Shown here one piece after another: positions 24,806 through 34,244 of a stretch of DNA of 64,000 nt; position 1 is the stretch's first letter; every line of letters starts with the position of its first letter. Both the position numbers and the translations under genes were made by a program. The stretch comes from Sphingomonas sp. BAUL-RG-20F-R05-02 (GTDB taxonomy: Bacteria; Pseudomonadota; Alphaproteobacteria; Sphingomonadales; Sphingomonadaceae): positions 62,001 to 126,000 of the forward strand of contig NZ_JAKNQH010000006.1 of the NCBI RefSeq assembly GCF_022662305.1, in the 5' to 3' direction. The notes under the pieces were generated by a model. It did no database searches. It worked only from the letters and a program-made list of their open reading frames with translations, and was not told the DNA's origin.

Positions 24806-25516
24806 ATGGTTTCGAGACAAAGAGAGAGCTTCCGGCTTCCGCTGCTTGCCGCGATTGCCGCCGCCGCGCTGTGTGGGGGCGGCGCAGCCACGGCTCAGAC
24901 CACCACGCCCGACCGGCTCGCACCCTATTTCCAGCCGGTCACGACGGGGGCGAAGGCGCCGGATGCGGACGGCTTTCTCCAGCGCTGGCTGCTGCTCGAA
25001 CCGATCGTCAAGCCAAACCGCAGCAATTCGGGCTTCACCGGCAGCTACGTGCGCACCGCGCTCACCACCAAATATTTCCCGGGCCAGATGACGGCGGTGC
25101 CGCGTGACGGCGACACGGTCACGGTGGCCACGCCGCTGCGCTGGCATGCGCTCGACGCGGTGCCGTTCGACGTGAAGCTGTTCAACTTCGCGCAAGCCCT
25201 GGGCAAGCCGACCTATGGCGTGATCTTCCAGGCGGTCACCGTCATCACCAGCCCGCGTGAGCGCAGGAACGTCCGGCTCGCGGTCGGCTCCAACGCTGCG
25301 TCGATGTGGTGGCTGAACGGCAAGGAAGCGGTCACGCTGTCGGGCGACCGGCGCATGGTGATGGACGACGTGCTTTCGCCCCGCATCACCTTGAACAAGG
25401 GCCGCAACGTCCTGCGCGGCGCGGTCATCAACGGGCCGGGCCTGAGCGATTTCTGCGTCCGCTTCGTCGATGAGGACGGCAAGCCGATCCGCGACATCAC
25501 CGTGGACGTGAAGTGA
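24806..25516 (+). CDS. Secreted beta-sandwich protein, function unknown
   Basis: The 236-residue protein starts at the ATG that follows AAGGAGAT by five bases. It has a signal peptide ending ATAQT (about residue 32). The rest has no catalytic motif I recognise. The C-terminal half, with VRLAVGSNAASMWWLNGKEA and LNKGRNVLRGAVINGPG, resembles the beta-sandwich used by galactose-binding-like modules to place a sugar on Asn/Trp residues. It may be a surface or periplasmic carbohydrate-binding protein. It lies inside the hemicellulose operon, 25 bases after the esterase. Confidence 0.55.
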   Translation: MVSRQRESFRLPLLAAIAAAALCGGGAATAQTTTPDRLAPYFQPVTTGAKAPDADGFLQRWLLLEPIVKPNRSNSGFTGSYVRTALTTKYFPGQMTAVPRDGDTVTVATPLRWHALDAVPFDVKLFNFAQALGKPTYGVIFQAVTVITSPRERRNVRLAVGSNAASMWWLNGKEAVTLSGDRRMVMDDVLSPRITLNKGRNVLRGAVINGPGLSDFCVRFVDEDGKPIRDITVDVK

Positions 25517-25560
25517 TGCGCATCCGCCATCCCCAACCCGCACCGAAGGCAGGAACCGCC

Positions 25561-27009
25561 ATGAAGCATTTCGCCACCGTCGCGCTTGGCCTTGCGGCGT
25601 TGATTACCGGCACCGGCGGCGCGCACGCGCAACTGGCCGGCGAACCCTTCATCCACGATCCCTCCACCATCACGCTGTCGGACGGGAAATACTACACGTT
25701 CGGCACGGGTCGCGGCGGGCTGGTGTCCGAAGACGGCTGGACCTGGCACAGCGGTGGCGAGCGGCCCGGTGGCGGCGTCGCGCCCGATGTCGTCAAGATC
25801 GGCGATCGCTACTACGTCGCCTATGCGGTCGGCGGCGGCGGCATGAACGGCGGCCACGCCAGCGACGTCAAGGTGATGTGGACCAAGTCGCTCGACCCCA
25901 AGTCGCCCCAATTCGGCTACCACGATGTCGGCACGGTCGCGTCGAGCGACGGTGTCGAGGATGCCGACGCGATCGATCCCGCTTTCCTCTACACCGGGGG
26001 CCACCTGTGGCTCAGTTACGGCACCTATTTCGGCTTCATCCGCATCGTCGAGCTTGACCCCAAGACCGGCGGCCGTCTGCCCGGCAACCAGCCGGTCGAC
26101 GTCGCGATCGACATGGAGGCGACCGACCTGCTGTTCCGCGACGGCTGGTATTATCTGCTCGGCACGCACGGCACCTGCTGTGATGGCCCCAATTCCTCCT
26201 ACAACATTCGTGTCGGCCGCGCGCGCTCACCGACCGGACCGTACCTCGACAACATGGGCGTGCCGCTGCTGAAGGGCGGCGGCAAGCTGGTGATCGACGG
26301 GCGCGGGCGGGTGTTCGGCCCTGGGCATTTCGGCCTGATCGACCTTGGCGGCGGCACCGAGAAGTTCTCGATGCATTACGAAGCCGACATGGATCGCAGC
26401 GGTCGTAGCGTGTTGGCGATCCAGCCGCTGCTGTGGCGCGACGGCTGGCCGATGGCGGGTGAGAACCTCAAAGCGGGCACCTATGAGATCGCGTCGGAGC
26501 GGAGCGGCAACGCGCTTCAGCTCGACGTGGATTTCGTGCGTATCCCCTTCGACTTCCGGCGCTCGTTCTTCGCCAAACCGGGCGAGCCGATCGTACCGAT
26601 CCCGGACCAGACGCTTGCACAGGATTCGGCCGGCTGGCCGAGCGGCCGTGTCGCGGTCGATATGGGCGAATACATGATCCGCCCGCACCAGCAGTGGACG
26701 ATCACCCCGGTCGCCGATGCAGGCGGCTACATGGGCGCACCCTATTACAAGATCCTGATCGCCGGCACGACCCGCGCACTCGCCGCCACGCCGGACAATG
26801 AGGTCGAGGCGGTGCCCGCCTTCACCGGTGCGCCTGCGCAATTGTGGCGGATCGACCAGTTGACCGACGGCAGCTACCGCATCTCGCCGAAGCTCCGCCC
26901 GACAGACGGCGGCGACCTTGCGCTGATGGCGATCGGTGCAAGCACCCCGACGCTCGCCGCCTTCGATCCGACGAGCGACAAGGGCCGCTGGACGTTCAAG
27001 ACCCCCTGA
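25561..27009 (+). CDS. Secreted GH43 enzyme, arabinanase-like
   Basis: The 482-residue protein begins with a signal peptide (cut after GGAHAQ, about residue 24). A five-bladed GH43 propeller follows: FIHDPST gives the catalytic base Asp, DAIDPAF the pKa-modulating Asp, and MEATDLLF the catalytic acid Glu. This arrangement is like endo-1,5-alpha-arabinanases. Residues after about 310 form a second domain with QWTITP and AQLWRIDQL segments, a beta-trefoil-like pattern. I chose the ATG at 25561 (AAGGCAGGAACC ahead); an ATG at 25513 would add 16 residues before the signal peptide. Target: arabinan or arabinose side chains. Confidence 0.82.
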   Translation: MKHFATVALGLAALITGTGGAHAQLAGEPFIHDPSTITLSDGKYYTFGTGRGGLVSEDGWTWHSGGERPGGGVAPDVVKIGDRYYVAYAVGGGGMNGGHASDVKVMWTKSLDPKSPQFGYHDVGTVASSDGVEDADAIDPAFLYTGGHLWLSYGTYFGFIRIVELDPKTGGRLPGNQPVDVAIDMEATDLLFRDGWYYLLGTHGTCCDGPNSSYNIRVGRARSPTGPYLDNMGVPLLKGGGKLVIDGRGRVFGPGHFGLIDLGGGTEKFSMHYEADMDRSGRSVLAIQPLLWRDGWPMAGENLKAGTYEIASERSGNALQLDVDFVRIPFDFRRSFFAKPGEPIVPIPDQTLAQDSAGWPSGRVAVDMGEYMIRPHQQWTITPVADAGGYMGAPYYKILIAGTTRALAATPDNEVEAVPAFTGAPAQLWRIDQLTDGSYRISPKLRPTDGGDLALMAIGASTPTLAAFDPTSDKGRWTFKTP

Positions 27010-27053
27010 TCCGTCACCCGCTCACCCCGTTCCGCTCGCAAGGACTTCCCACG

Positions 27054-28130
27054 ATGCCCTCGATCCGCTCCCGCTTCCGCCATTGGCCGCTCGCGCTGCT
27101 GCTCACCGCCGCCATGCCGGTCGCGGTCGCGGCGCAGGTCGCCACCAACCCGCCGCCCGCCGTGCCCAATGCGCGGCCGGTGACGATCGAGCACATCAAA
27201 GTCCACGCGCCATCGATCGAAGGCAATCTCGAAGGGGAGTCGGCGGATCGCGACGTTCTGGTGGTGCTGCCGCCGAGCTACGCCGCGTCGCCGAAGCGAC
27301 GGTATCCGGTGGTGTACGCGCTGCACGGCTATTCGATCGGCGCGGAGCAGTGGAGCAAGGAAATCCACCTGACCGAGGCCAGCGCCGGTGCGTTCGCCAA
27401 GGGCAGCAAGGAGATGATCCTCGTCCTCCCGGATTCGAAGACCATCCATAACGGCTCGATGTATTCGAGTTCGATGACGACCGGCGACTTCGAGACGTTC
27501 GTGTCGCGCGACCTGATCCGCTATATCGACGCGCACTATCGCACCATCGCCAACCGGGACAGTCGCGGTCTCGCCGGACATTCGATGGGCGGCTACGGCA
27601 CCGCGCGGATCGGCATGAAGCACCCGGACATGTACGGCGCGATCTATATGATGAGCCCGTGCTGCCTCTCCGCGCGGACCGCCGGCACGATCGACCCGGC
27701 GGCGGCGGCGACGCTGGAGGCGTTGAAGTCGCCCGCCGACTCCGCGACGCTCCCGTTCATGCTGCGCGCGCAGCTTGCCTCCGCCGCGGCGTGGTCGCCC
27801 GACCCGAAGGCGCCGCCGCTCTATCTCGATCTGCCCACCAAGAACGGCGTCGTGCAGCCCGATGTCCTCGCGAAATGGGCAGCGAACGCGCCGCTCGCCT
27901 TCGTCGATCAGTATATCGGCAACCTCAAGCAATACCGCGCCATCGCCATCGACGTCGGCGATCAGGACGGGCTCAAGGTCGATGCCGCCAAGCTGCATCA
28001 GGTGATGACAGATTACGGGATCGCCAACAGCTTCACCATCTACCCCGGCACGCATACCAGCAACGTCGCGACGCGCGTTCAGGAGAATGTGCTGCCATTC
28101 TTCAGTGCCAATCTGAAGTTCGAGCGGTAA
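27054..28130 (+). CDS. Secreted CE1-like esterase (esterase D / feruloyl esterase type)
   Basis: The 358-residue protein has a signal peptide ending VAAQV (about residue 28). Its esterase-D fold includes YPVVYALHGY (84-93), the nucleophile elbow AGHSMGG (Ser177), DVGDQDGLKVD for the Asp and YPGTHTSN for the His. CE1 members include acetyl-xylan and feruloyl esterases as well as antigen-85 and S-formylglutathione hydrolases. The signal peptide and the GH43 genes on both sides favour the hemicellulose role. It is the third secreted esterase of this operon. Confidence 0.8.
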   Translation: MPSIRSRFRHWPLALLLTAAMPVAVAAQVATNPPPAVPNARPVTIEHIKVHAPSIEGNLEGESADRDVLVVLPPSYAASPKRRYPVVYALHGYSIGAEQWSKEIHLTEASAGAFAKGSKEMILVLPDSKTIHNGSMYSSSMTTGDFETFVSRDLIRYIDAHYRTIANRDSRGLAGHSMGGYGTARIGMKHPDMYGAIYMMSPCCLSARTAGTIDPAAAATLEALKSPADSATLPFMLRAQLASAAAWSPDPKAPPLYLDLPTKNGVVQPDVLAKWAANAPLAFVDQYIGNLKQYRAIAIDVGDQDGLKVDAAKLHQVMTDYGIANSFTIYPGTHTSNVATRVQENVLPFFSANLKFER

Positions 28131-28139
28131 GACGGCAGG

Positions 28140-30161
28140 ATGACGAATACGGTTAAGCTTTGCGCGCGGACACGGCGTGCGCTGATCGCGGGCATTTGCG
28201 TGCTGGTCGCACCATGGAGCGTGATGGCGGCGCAAGGCCCGACCTGGACCGCCGATAACGGCAACGGCACCTACACCAACCCGTTATTCTACGATGAATT
28301 TTCCGATCCGGACATGATCCGGGTCGGCGACGATTTCTACCTCACCGGCACGACCATGCATGCGATGCCGGGCCTGCCGATCCTCCATTCGAAGGACATG
28401 GTGAACTGGGATTTCGTCGGCTACGCGCTCGACACGCTCGATCTCGGCCCGGCGTACCGGCTGGAGGGCGGCAAGAGCATTTACGGACAGGGCATATGGG
28501 CGCCGAGCTTCCGCTATCACGACGGCACCTTCTACATCTTCAGCAACGTCAACCACGCCACCACGCAGATGTTCACCGCACGCTCGCCCAAGGGGCCGTG
28601 GACGCGCACGCCGATGAAGCGGACCTTTCACGACCTGTCGGTGCTGTTCGACGATGACGGCAAGGTCTACGTCGTATGGGGCTATCAGGAACTGCATCTC
28701 GCGCAACTCGACGCCAGCCTGACCGACATCGTGCCGGGCAGCGAGCGGATCATTACCCAAAAGGGCACCGGCCTCGGCGAGGGATCGCATTTCTACAAGT
28801 TCGGCAAGACCTATTACATCACCACCGCCGAATATGCCGGCAGCTTCCGCATGCCCGCCGCGCGCGCGCCCTCGCCGCTCGGTCCGTGGGAGATCAATCC
28901 GTCGATCAGCGAGCATGAGGATTTCGGCGAGCGCAAGGGCTATCACCTCGCCGGCGGCAAGGATGTCGCGCACATCCTCCCGCCGGATCCTAGTGACCGC
29001 GACCACCTGTCGATGCATCAGGGCGGCATCATCCAGACACCGAAAGGCGACTGGTGGGGCTGGTCGATGTTCGAGGGCAATTCGGTCGGCCGGCTGACCG
29101 CGCTGTCGCCGGTGACGTGGAAGGATGGCTGGCCGTATTTCGGATTGCCCGGCAATCTTGGGCGTTCGCCCCGCACCTGGGTCAAGCCGATCGCCTCCAG
29201 CGCGCCGCCACACGCGCCTTACGTGCGCAGCGACAGCTTCGACGGCAAGCTCAACGCGGTGTGGCAGTGGAACCACGTGCCGGATCCCACGCACTGGTCA
29301 TTGAGCGAACGGCCGGGCGCGCTACGCCTGCACACCCTGCCCGCGGCCGATTTCCTCGCGGCCCGCAACACCCTCACCCAGCGCGCGATCGGCCCGCAAT
29401 CCACCGTCACGGCGGAACTCGACGCGAGCGGCCTTGTCGACGGCGATGTCGCCGGGCTCGCCCTCCTCGACCGCCCCTATGCATGGCTGGGGGTGGAGCG
29501 CAGCGCGAGCGGCCTTTCGATCGTGCGGTTCGACGAAAATGGCGCCCGCGTGGCAGTCGCTCCGCTGCGCGGTAGCCACCTGTGGCTGCGCGCCGCGTGC
29601 GACTTCGACAGCGAGCAGGCCCGCTTCAGCTATTCGAGCGACGGCCAGCACTTCACCGATCTCGGGCCGGACTTCACGATGGTCTATCAGTTGATGACCT
29701 TTCAGGGTGTCCGCTACAGCCTGTTCGCATACAATCAGCGCGGCGTTGCCGGCGGCCATGCGGACTTCGCCAGATTCGACGTTCACGAAGCCAGACCGGA
29801 AAGCCGCCCGGCCATTCCGTATGGTAAGGACATTACGCTGCGCCCGATTGGCGAAACGCACACGCCGGCATTGTTGCAGCCGCGTTTCAGCGTTCAGGAT
29901 CGCACGCTTGGCCGGATCGCGCTGGTACAGGGTAGCCGCGCGTTGACGGTCGCCGCAGATGGCGGTGTATCGCTGGCGCCGGTTGGACCTGGCCCCGCGC
30001 AGACGTTCCAGTGGATGGAGAGCATGAGCGGCGGCGCGGTGCTGATGTCGCTCCAGACCAACCGCTATCTTCACGTCGATGCCGCCACCGGAACGCTGCG
30101 CGCCGACAGCCCCGGGCCGACCGCCGACAATGCCGACCTATCCCGCTTCACGGTGCGATGA
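28140..30161 (+). CDS. Secreted GH43 beta-xylosidase / arabinofuranosidase with extra C-terminal domains
   Basis: The 673-residue protein has a signal peptide (about 1-31). A GH43 propeller at about 40-350 contains EFSDPDMI (base Asp), the LFDDDG region and GLGEGSHFYK (acid Glu). A beta-sandwich of the GH43 C2 type covers about 360-560 (RSDSFDGKLNAVWQWNH marks its start). A final 110-residue part (LVQGSRALTVAADGG, LMSLQTNRYLHVDA) looks like a beta-trefoil or fascin-like module. This order is usual for xylosidases/arabinofuranosidases acting on arabinoxylan. GGCAGG precedes the ATG by one base. Its stop overlaps the next start (ATGA). Confidence 0.83.
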   Translation: MTNTVKLCARTRRALIAGICVLVAPWSVMAAQGPTWTADNGNGTYTNPLFYDEFSDPDMIRVGDDFYLTGTTMHAMPGLPILHSKDMVNWDFVGYALDTLDLGPAYRLEGGKSIYGQGIWAPSFRYHDGTFYIFSNVNHATTQMFTARSPKGPWTRTPMKRTFHDLSVLFDDDGKVYVVWGYQELHLAQLDASLTDIVPGSERIITQKGTGLGEGSHFYKFGKTYYITTAEYAGSFRMPAARAPSPLGPWEINPSISEHEDFGERKGYHLAGGKDVAHILPPDPSDRDHLSMHQGGIIQTPKGDWWGWSMFEGNSVGRLTALSPVTWKDGWPYFGLPGNLGRSPRTWVKPIASSAPPHAPYVRSDSFDGKLNAVWQWNHVPDPTHWSLSERPGALRLHTLPAADFLAARNTLTQRAIGPQSTVTAELDASGLVDGDVAGLALLDRPYAWLGVERSASGLSIVRFDENGARVAVAPLRGSHLWLRAACDFDSEQARFSYSSDGQHFTDLGPDFTMVYQLMTFQGVRYSLFAYNQRGVAGGHADFARFDVHEARPESRPAIPYGKDITLRPIGETHTPALLQPRFSVQDRTLGRIALVQGSRALTVAADGGVSLAPVGPGPAQTFQWMESMSGGAVLMSLQTNRYLHVDAATGTLRADSPGPTADNADLSRFTVR

Positions 30162-32254
30162 CGCCGCGCGAGCTGCTGGGCGCAGCGCTCCGCCACCACC
30201 AGAGCGGGCAGCTCGACGCGGCGGAGCAAGGCTATCGTGCCGTGCTGGCGATCGAGCCGCGCCATGCCGATGCTCTGCATCTGCTCGGCGTGATCGCGCA
30301 TCAACGCGGCGATAACGACAACGCGCGGCGGCTTATTGCGGACGCGATCGCCCAAAACGACCGCGTCGCGGCGTTTCACAACAACCTCGGCAACGTGCTG
30401 GTCCAGCTCGGCCGGCATAGTGAGGCGGGCACCGCCTACGCCCGCGCGGTGCAGCTTCAGCCCGCCCATGCCGAGGCGCACGCCGGGCTGGCCGGCGCGC
30501 TCGCCCACCAGGGAGAATTGCCCGCCGCGCTCGCCGCGATCGACCGCGCCATCACGCTGCGGCCGCACGATGCCGGCAAACACGTCAACCGTGGCAATAT
30601 CCTCGCCGCGATGGGCAGCGGCGAAGCGGCGATCGCAAGCTATCGCCGGGCGATCGAACTGGACGCAAAGCTGCCCGCCGCGCACAACAATCTCGGCCTT
30701 GCGCTTGCCAAACGCGAGGACTTCAGTGGGGCGGTGCACTGCTACCGGCACGCGATTACGATCGCTCCCGACCATGCGGACGCCTATCTCAACCTTGGGA
30801 ACGCCTTGCAAGAAATCGGAGATGCCGCCGGCGCGGCGGATGCCTACCGCGCCATGTTGTCCCGCTGGCCTGACCGCGCGGATGCACGGCTGGCGCTGGC
30901 GATGACGGCGATTCCGATGATGCCGCGCACCGCCGACGCGGCAGCGGCAACGCCCGGTGCGTTCGCCGCCGCGCTGGACGATCTCGCCGCATGGGCGAGC
31001 CGCGCGCCGACCGGCCTGCATGCGGTCGCTGGAACCAGCCAGCCTTTCTACCTCGCCTACCGCAACGGCGACGTGACCGCGCCGCTACGCCAATATGGCG
31101 ATCTGGTCGCCACCCCAGCGCCCGCGTCCCCACGCCACGCGTCGCCCGGTGACGGTCGCATCCGCCTAGCGATCGTCAGCGCGCAGGTGCGCGATCATCC
31201 GGTGTGGCGGATCATCCTCAAGGGCCTGCTCACGCATCTCGACCGCAGCCGGTTCGCGGTGACGCTCTATCACCTCGGCACAATGTCCGACGCGCAGACG
31301 AAATGGGCGGCGAACACTGTCGATCACTTCGTCACCGGCGCCCGCCCGGCGACGGCCTGGCAGGCGGTGATCGCGCAAGACCAACCCGACATCATCCTGT
31401 ACCCGGAAGTCGGCATGGACGCGGTGACCGGCGCGCTTGCGGCCAAGCGCCTCGCCCCGGTGCAGGCCGCCTTCTGGGGCCATCCGATCACCACCGGGCT
31501 GCCGACCATCGACCTGTTCTTCAGCGGCGCGGCGCTGGAAGCCGCCGATGCCGACCAACACTATCGCGAGCGGCTGGTCCGGCTGCCGCGCACTGGCGTC
31601 TGTCTCGACTGGCACGCCGGACCTGCCGAGCCGTGGCGCGGGCCGCCCCGTTCGCCGGGTACCGTCCGCTTCGCAATCTGCCAGCAGCCGATCAAGTTCG
31701 ATCCCGCCGATGACGCGCTGCTGGCGCGGATCGCGCGCGACGCCGGCGCTTGCGAGTTCTGGTTCGTCATGCCGCACCGCCAGCGATGGGCCGGCGAGCA
31801 GCTCATCGAGCGCCTCCGCGCCAGCTTCGCGCAAGCCGGTCTGGACCCGGATAGCTACATTAAAACGACCGAGTGGATGACCGCGCCGGCCTTCAACGGC
31901 TTTCTCGACGCGATGCATGTTTATCTCGATTGCCCCGCCTTTTCCGGCTTCACCACCGCGTTGCAGGCGCTCCAGCGCGGCCTGCCGATCGTCACGCTGG
32001 AGGGCCGCTTCCTGCGCCAGCGCCTTGCCGCCGGGTTGCTGCGCGACCTCGGCGTGCCCGAGGGGATCGCAACCTCCCCCGACGAGTATGTCGCGCGCGC
32101 CACCGGCTGGGCGGCCCAAGCGCGCGACGCCGCCGGCTGGGCAGACGCCCGCGAAACGCTGCGTGGGGTGGCGGCAGGTGTGGTCCCCGACCCCGCGCCG
32201 ATCCGCCAAGTCGAGGCAGCGCTGCTCGCCTGCCTCGACACCCGCCCGGCCTGA
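30158..32254 (+). CDS. TPR-GT41 glycosyltransferase (SPINDLY / O-GlcNAc-transferase-like)
   Basis: The 698-residue protein has no signal peptide. Residues about 1-240 are TPR repeats (for example DALHLLGVIAHQRGDNDNAR, HNNLGNVLVQLGR, NNLGLALAKRED). The C-terminal half is GT41-like, with AFWGHPITTGLPTIDLFFSG (about 436-455) and ICQQPIKFDPADD for nucleotide-sugar binding and AFSGFTTALQALQRGLPIV near the end. Bacterial relatives glycosylate proteins such as flagellin; eukaryotic ones transfer GlcNAc to Ser/Thr. The ATG overlaps the GH43 stop by four bases, so it is the seventh gene of the operon. A longer frame upstream is read through the GH43 gene and was not used. Confidence 0.85.
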   Translation: MTPRELLGAALRHHQSGQLDAAEQGYRAVLAIEPRHADALHLLGVIAHQRGDNDNARRLIADAIAQNDRVAAFHNNLGNVLVQLGRHSEAGTAYARAVQLQPAHAEAHAGLAGALAHQGELPAALAAIDRAITLRPHDAGKHVNRGNILAAMGSGEAAIASYRRAIELDAKLPAAHNNLGLALAKREDFSGAVHCYRHAITIAPDHADAYLNLGNALQEIGDAAGAADAYRAMLSRWPDRADARLALAMTAIPMMPRTADAAAATPGAFAAALDDLAAWASRAPTGLHAVAGTSQPFYLAYRNGDVTAPLRQYGDLVATPAPASPRHASPGDGRIRLAIVSAQVRDHPVWRIILKGLLTHLDRSRFAVTLYHLGTMSDAQTKWAANTVDHFVTGARPATAWQAVIAQDQPDIILYPEVGMDAVTGALAAKRLAPVQAAFWGHPITTGLPTIDLFFSGAALEAADADQHYRERLVRLPRTGVCLDWHAGPAEPWRGPPRSPGTVRFAICQQPIKFDPADDALLARIARDAGACEFWFVMPHRQRWAGEQLIERLRASFAQAGLDPDSYIKTTEWMTAPAFNGFLDAMHVYLDCPAFSGFTTALQALQRGLPIVTLEGRFLRQRLAAGLLRDLGVPEGIATSPDEYVARATGWAAQARDAAGWADARETLRGVAAGVVPDPAPIRQVEAALLACLDTRPA

Positions 32255-32276
32255 CGCTGCTCGCTCAGCGCGTCAG
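32251..32276. terminator. Hairpin between converging operons
   Basis: CTGACGC (32251-32257) and GCGTCAG (32270-32276) form a 7-base-pair stem that covers the stop of the GT41 gene and the end of the GH27 gene. There is no T-run, so it may be a weak two-way terminator or only a chance stem. Confidence 0.3.
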
Positions 32277-34166
32277 CAGCGCCGCGTCGGCCCATGTCAC
32301 CGGCAGTGCCGCCGCACCGGCCGTGTCCGCCCGTGCGACCAGCTCGATGATCTTCACCCCCGTGACATCGGCGGTGATCGGCTGCCCCGCCTGCCCCCAT
32401 TTCACCGCACGGCTGGTGGCGAGTGGCTTGCCGTCGCCATAGACCGTGAACGTCGCCGCGCGATCCGTGTCGCGCGCGGAATCGTTGACACCGACGGTGG
32501 CGGTGAACCGGCGATACCCGGCGTTGCGAACCTCCAGCCGGGAGTTCGCCAGCACGCCGATCCCGGTCGCGAACAGCTTGCCGTCGATCTCCAGTGCCTC
32601 GCCATACGGCGCGCTGTCCGGCTGTGCACCGCCCCAGCCCGCGTAGATCGGCCGCTCGCCGCTACCGCGCGTGCCCTGCCAGCCGCTTGCCGACCGGTGG
32701 ATCGTCGGGTCCGGCACGGGCTGCACCACGCCGTCCACCGCCGGGTTTACGTTGCCCGGCTGCTCGGACAGGTAGAGGCCGTTGTCGAGACCATGCGTCC
32801 CGTGCGCGCGGAACAGCAACGTCTGGTGACCATCGAGGTGCAGCTTCACGGTATCGCGGAAGCTACGCCGCGCACCCGTCCACAGATCAACCAACGCAAT
32901 GTCGGTCGCGTTCCTGAACTTCATGTGCGCGGCGGTCAGGTCGACGTCGATGGGCACGCCGCCACGGTTGAACACCGCCACCGCCTTGTCGCCGTTGCTC
33001 AACGTCTTGACGAAGATCTGCAACTCGTCGCTGTCGAACGCGACCACCGCCTGATTTCCGGCCGGGTCCTGATCGACCGCGATCACCTCGGCATTGCCGA
33101 ACACGTCGAGCAACGCCTTGGGTGCGGTGCGCAGATCCATGCCGATCATCAGCGGCGCGTTGATCATCGCCCACATCGACAGGTGTGATCGCGCCTCGGT
33201 CAGGTGCGCCGCGTCGAAATCGCCCTTGCCGATGTACAGCATGTCCGGGTCGTTCCACGATCCCGGATGCGCATACAGCGCCCGCTTCGCCGCACTGTCG
33301 AAATTGGTGAGCATCCGCCCCCAGGTCGGGTTGATATCGTCGCTCGTACGCGAGATGTTGCCGAAATCCTTGCCCCAGCTGCGCACGTTGGCCGCGCCCC
33401 AGATGCACAGCGACAGCAGGTAATCGCCGTCCGGATTGTCGCGCACCAGCGCGGCGTTGATCTGCCGGAACAGCGACTGCACCGCCGGGATGTTCGATCG
33501 CGCGACAAATTCCATGTTCAGGATCGGCGGCAATGCGCGGTATTTGCCCGATACCACCTTCTCGCTGTCCGCCCCAAAGGCGCGCAGGCCACAGCCGTCC
33601 ACCTTGATGAAGTCGAACCCCCATTTGGCGAAGTACAGTCCGATATCCTGATCGATATGGCCGTAAAGCCCAACCTCCCGCTCGGCGACCGTGCCCTTGG
33701 GCAGATCGGTATCATCGGGCGAATAGGCCTGCGAACAGGTGTTGCGGCCAAGATCGGAGTAGATCCCCGCCTTCAGCCCCATCGCGTGCAGCCGGTCGGT
33801 GACCGGCCGGAAGGATGGATCGGCACCCGCCTTAACGGTTGAGGGCCAGCGTGCCGAACGGATCAGGAGCTGGCCATCGGTCACCCGGCGTTGCGCCCAC
33901 CAGCCGTCGTCGATGTTGACGTAGCGATAGCCCTTCGCCGCCAAACCGTTCCGAACGAGCGCCTGCGCCGAACCGAGAATCTTGTCCTCGTCGATGTCCG
34001 TCGCGAAGGCGTTCCAGCTGCTCCACCCCATCGGCGGGGTCTGCGCGCGGCCCGCCGAATACGCACTCCACCGGCTCGTCGGCGCGAGCGGGTCGTCCTT
34101 CGCCTGCGCGGTCGTTGCGGTGGCGACCGCCAACAGTGCGATGATCGCGCCGCTTACCGTCTTCAT
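32265..34166 (-). CDS. Secreted GH27 alpha-galactosidase (or beta-L-arabinopyranosidase) with NPCBM-like domain
   Basis: From the ATG at 34166 the protein has 633 residues with a signal peptide cut after TTAQA. The GH27 barrel carries PPMGWSSWNAF at its start, the nucleophile Asp in FIKVDGCG and the acid Asp in RTSDDINPTW. A beta-sandwich follows, and the last 140 residues (YAGWGG, FATGIGVLANSRLEV) form an NPCBM-type carbohydrate-binding domain. GGGGAGA precedes this ATG; an ATG seven codons earlier is possible. GH27 also contains beta-L-arabinopyranosidases, so the sugar is not certain. Third gene of the GH9-GH95-GH27 operon. Confidence 0.87.
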   Translation of the reverse strand: MKTVSGAIIALLAVATATTAQAKDDPLAPTSRWSAYSAGRAQTPPMGWSSWNAFATDIDEDKILGSAQALVRNGLAAKGYRYVNIDDGWWAQRRVTDGQLLIRSARWPSTVKAGADPSFRPVTDRLHAMGLKAGIYSDLGRNTCSQAYSPDDTDLPKGTVAEREVGLYGHIDQDIGLYFAKWGFDFIKVDGCGLRAFGADSEKVVSGKYRALPPILNMEFVARSNIPAVQSLFRQINAALVRDNPDGDYLLSLCIWGAANVRSWGKDFGNISRTSDDINPTWGRMLTNFDSAAKRALYAHPGSWNDPDMLYIGKGDFDAAHLTEARSHLSMWAMINAPLMIGMDLRTAPKALLDVFGNAEVIAVDQDPAGNQAVVAFDSDELQIFVKTLSNGDKAVAVFNRGGVPIDVDLTAAHMKFRNATDIALVDLWTGARRSFRDTVKLHLDGHQTLLFRAHGTHGLDNGLYLSEQPGNVNPAVDGVVQPVPDPTIHRSASGWQGTRGSGERPIYAGWGGAQPDSAPYGEALEIDGKLFATGIGVLANSRLEVRNAGYRRFTATVGVNDSARDTDRAATFTVYGDGKPLATSRAVKWGQAGQPITADVTGVKIIELVARADTAGAAALPVTWADAALLTR

Positions 34167-34244
34167 GATATCACGTCTCCCCTTCATCGGCGGACTCCGC
34201 GCGCTTACGCAAACGATGGCACGATCAGCCCCGTCGAGCCTCTA

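Noticed and set aside
30011..30157. Upstream extension of the TPR-GT41 protein
   Set aside because: It is read through the GH43 gene in another frame; the ATG at 30158 starts the first TPR directly.
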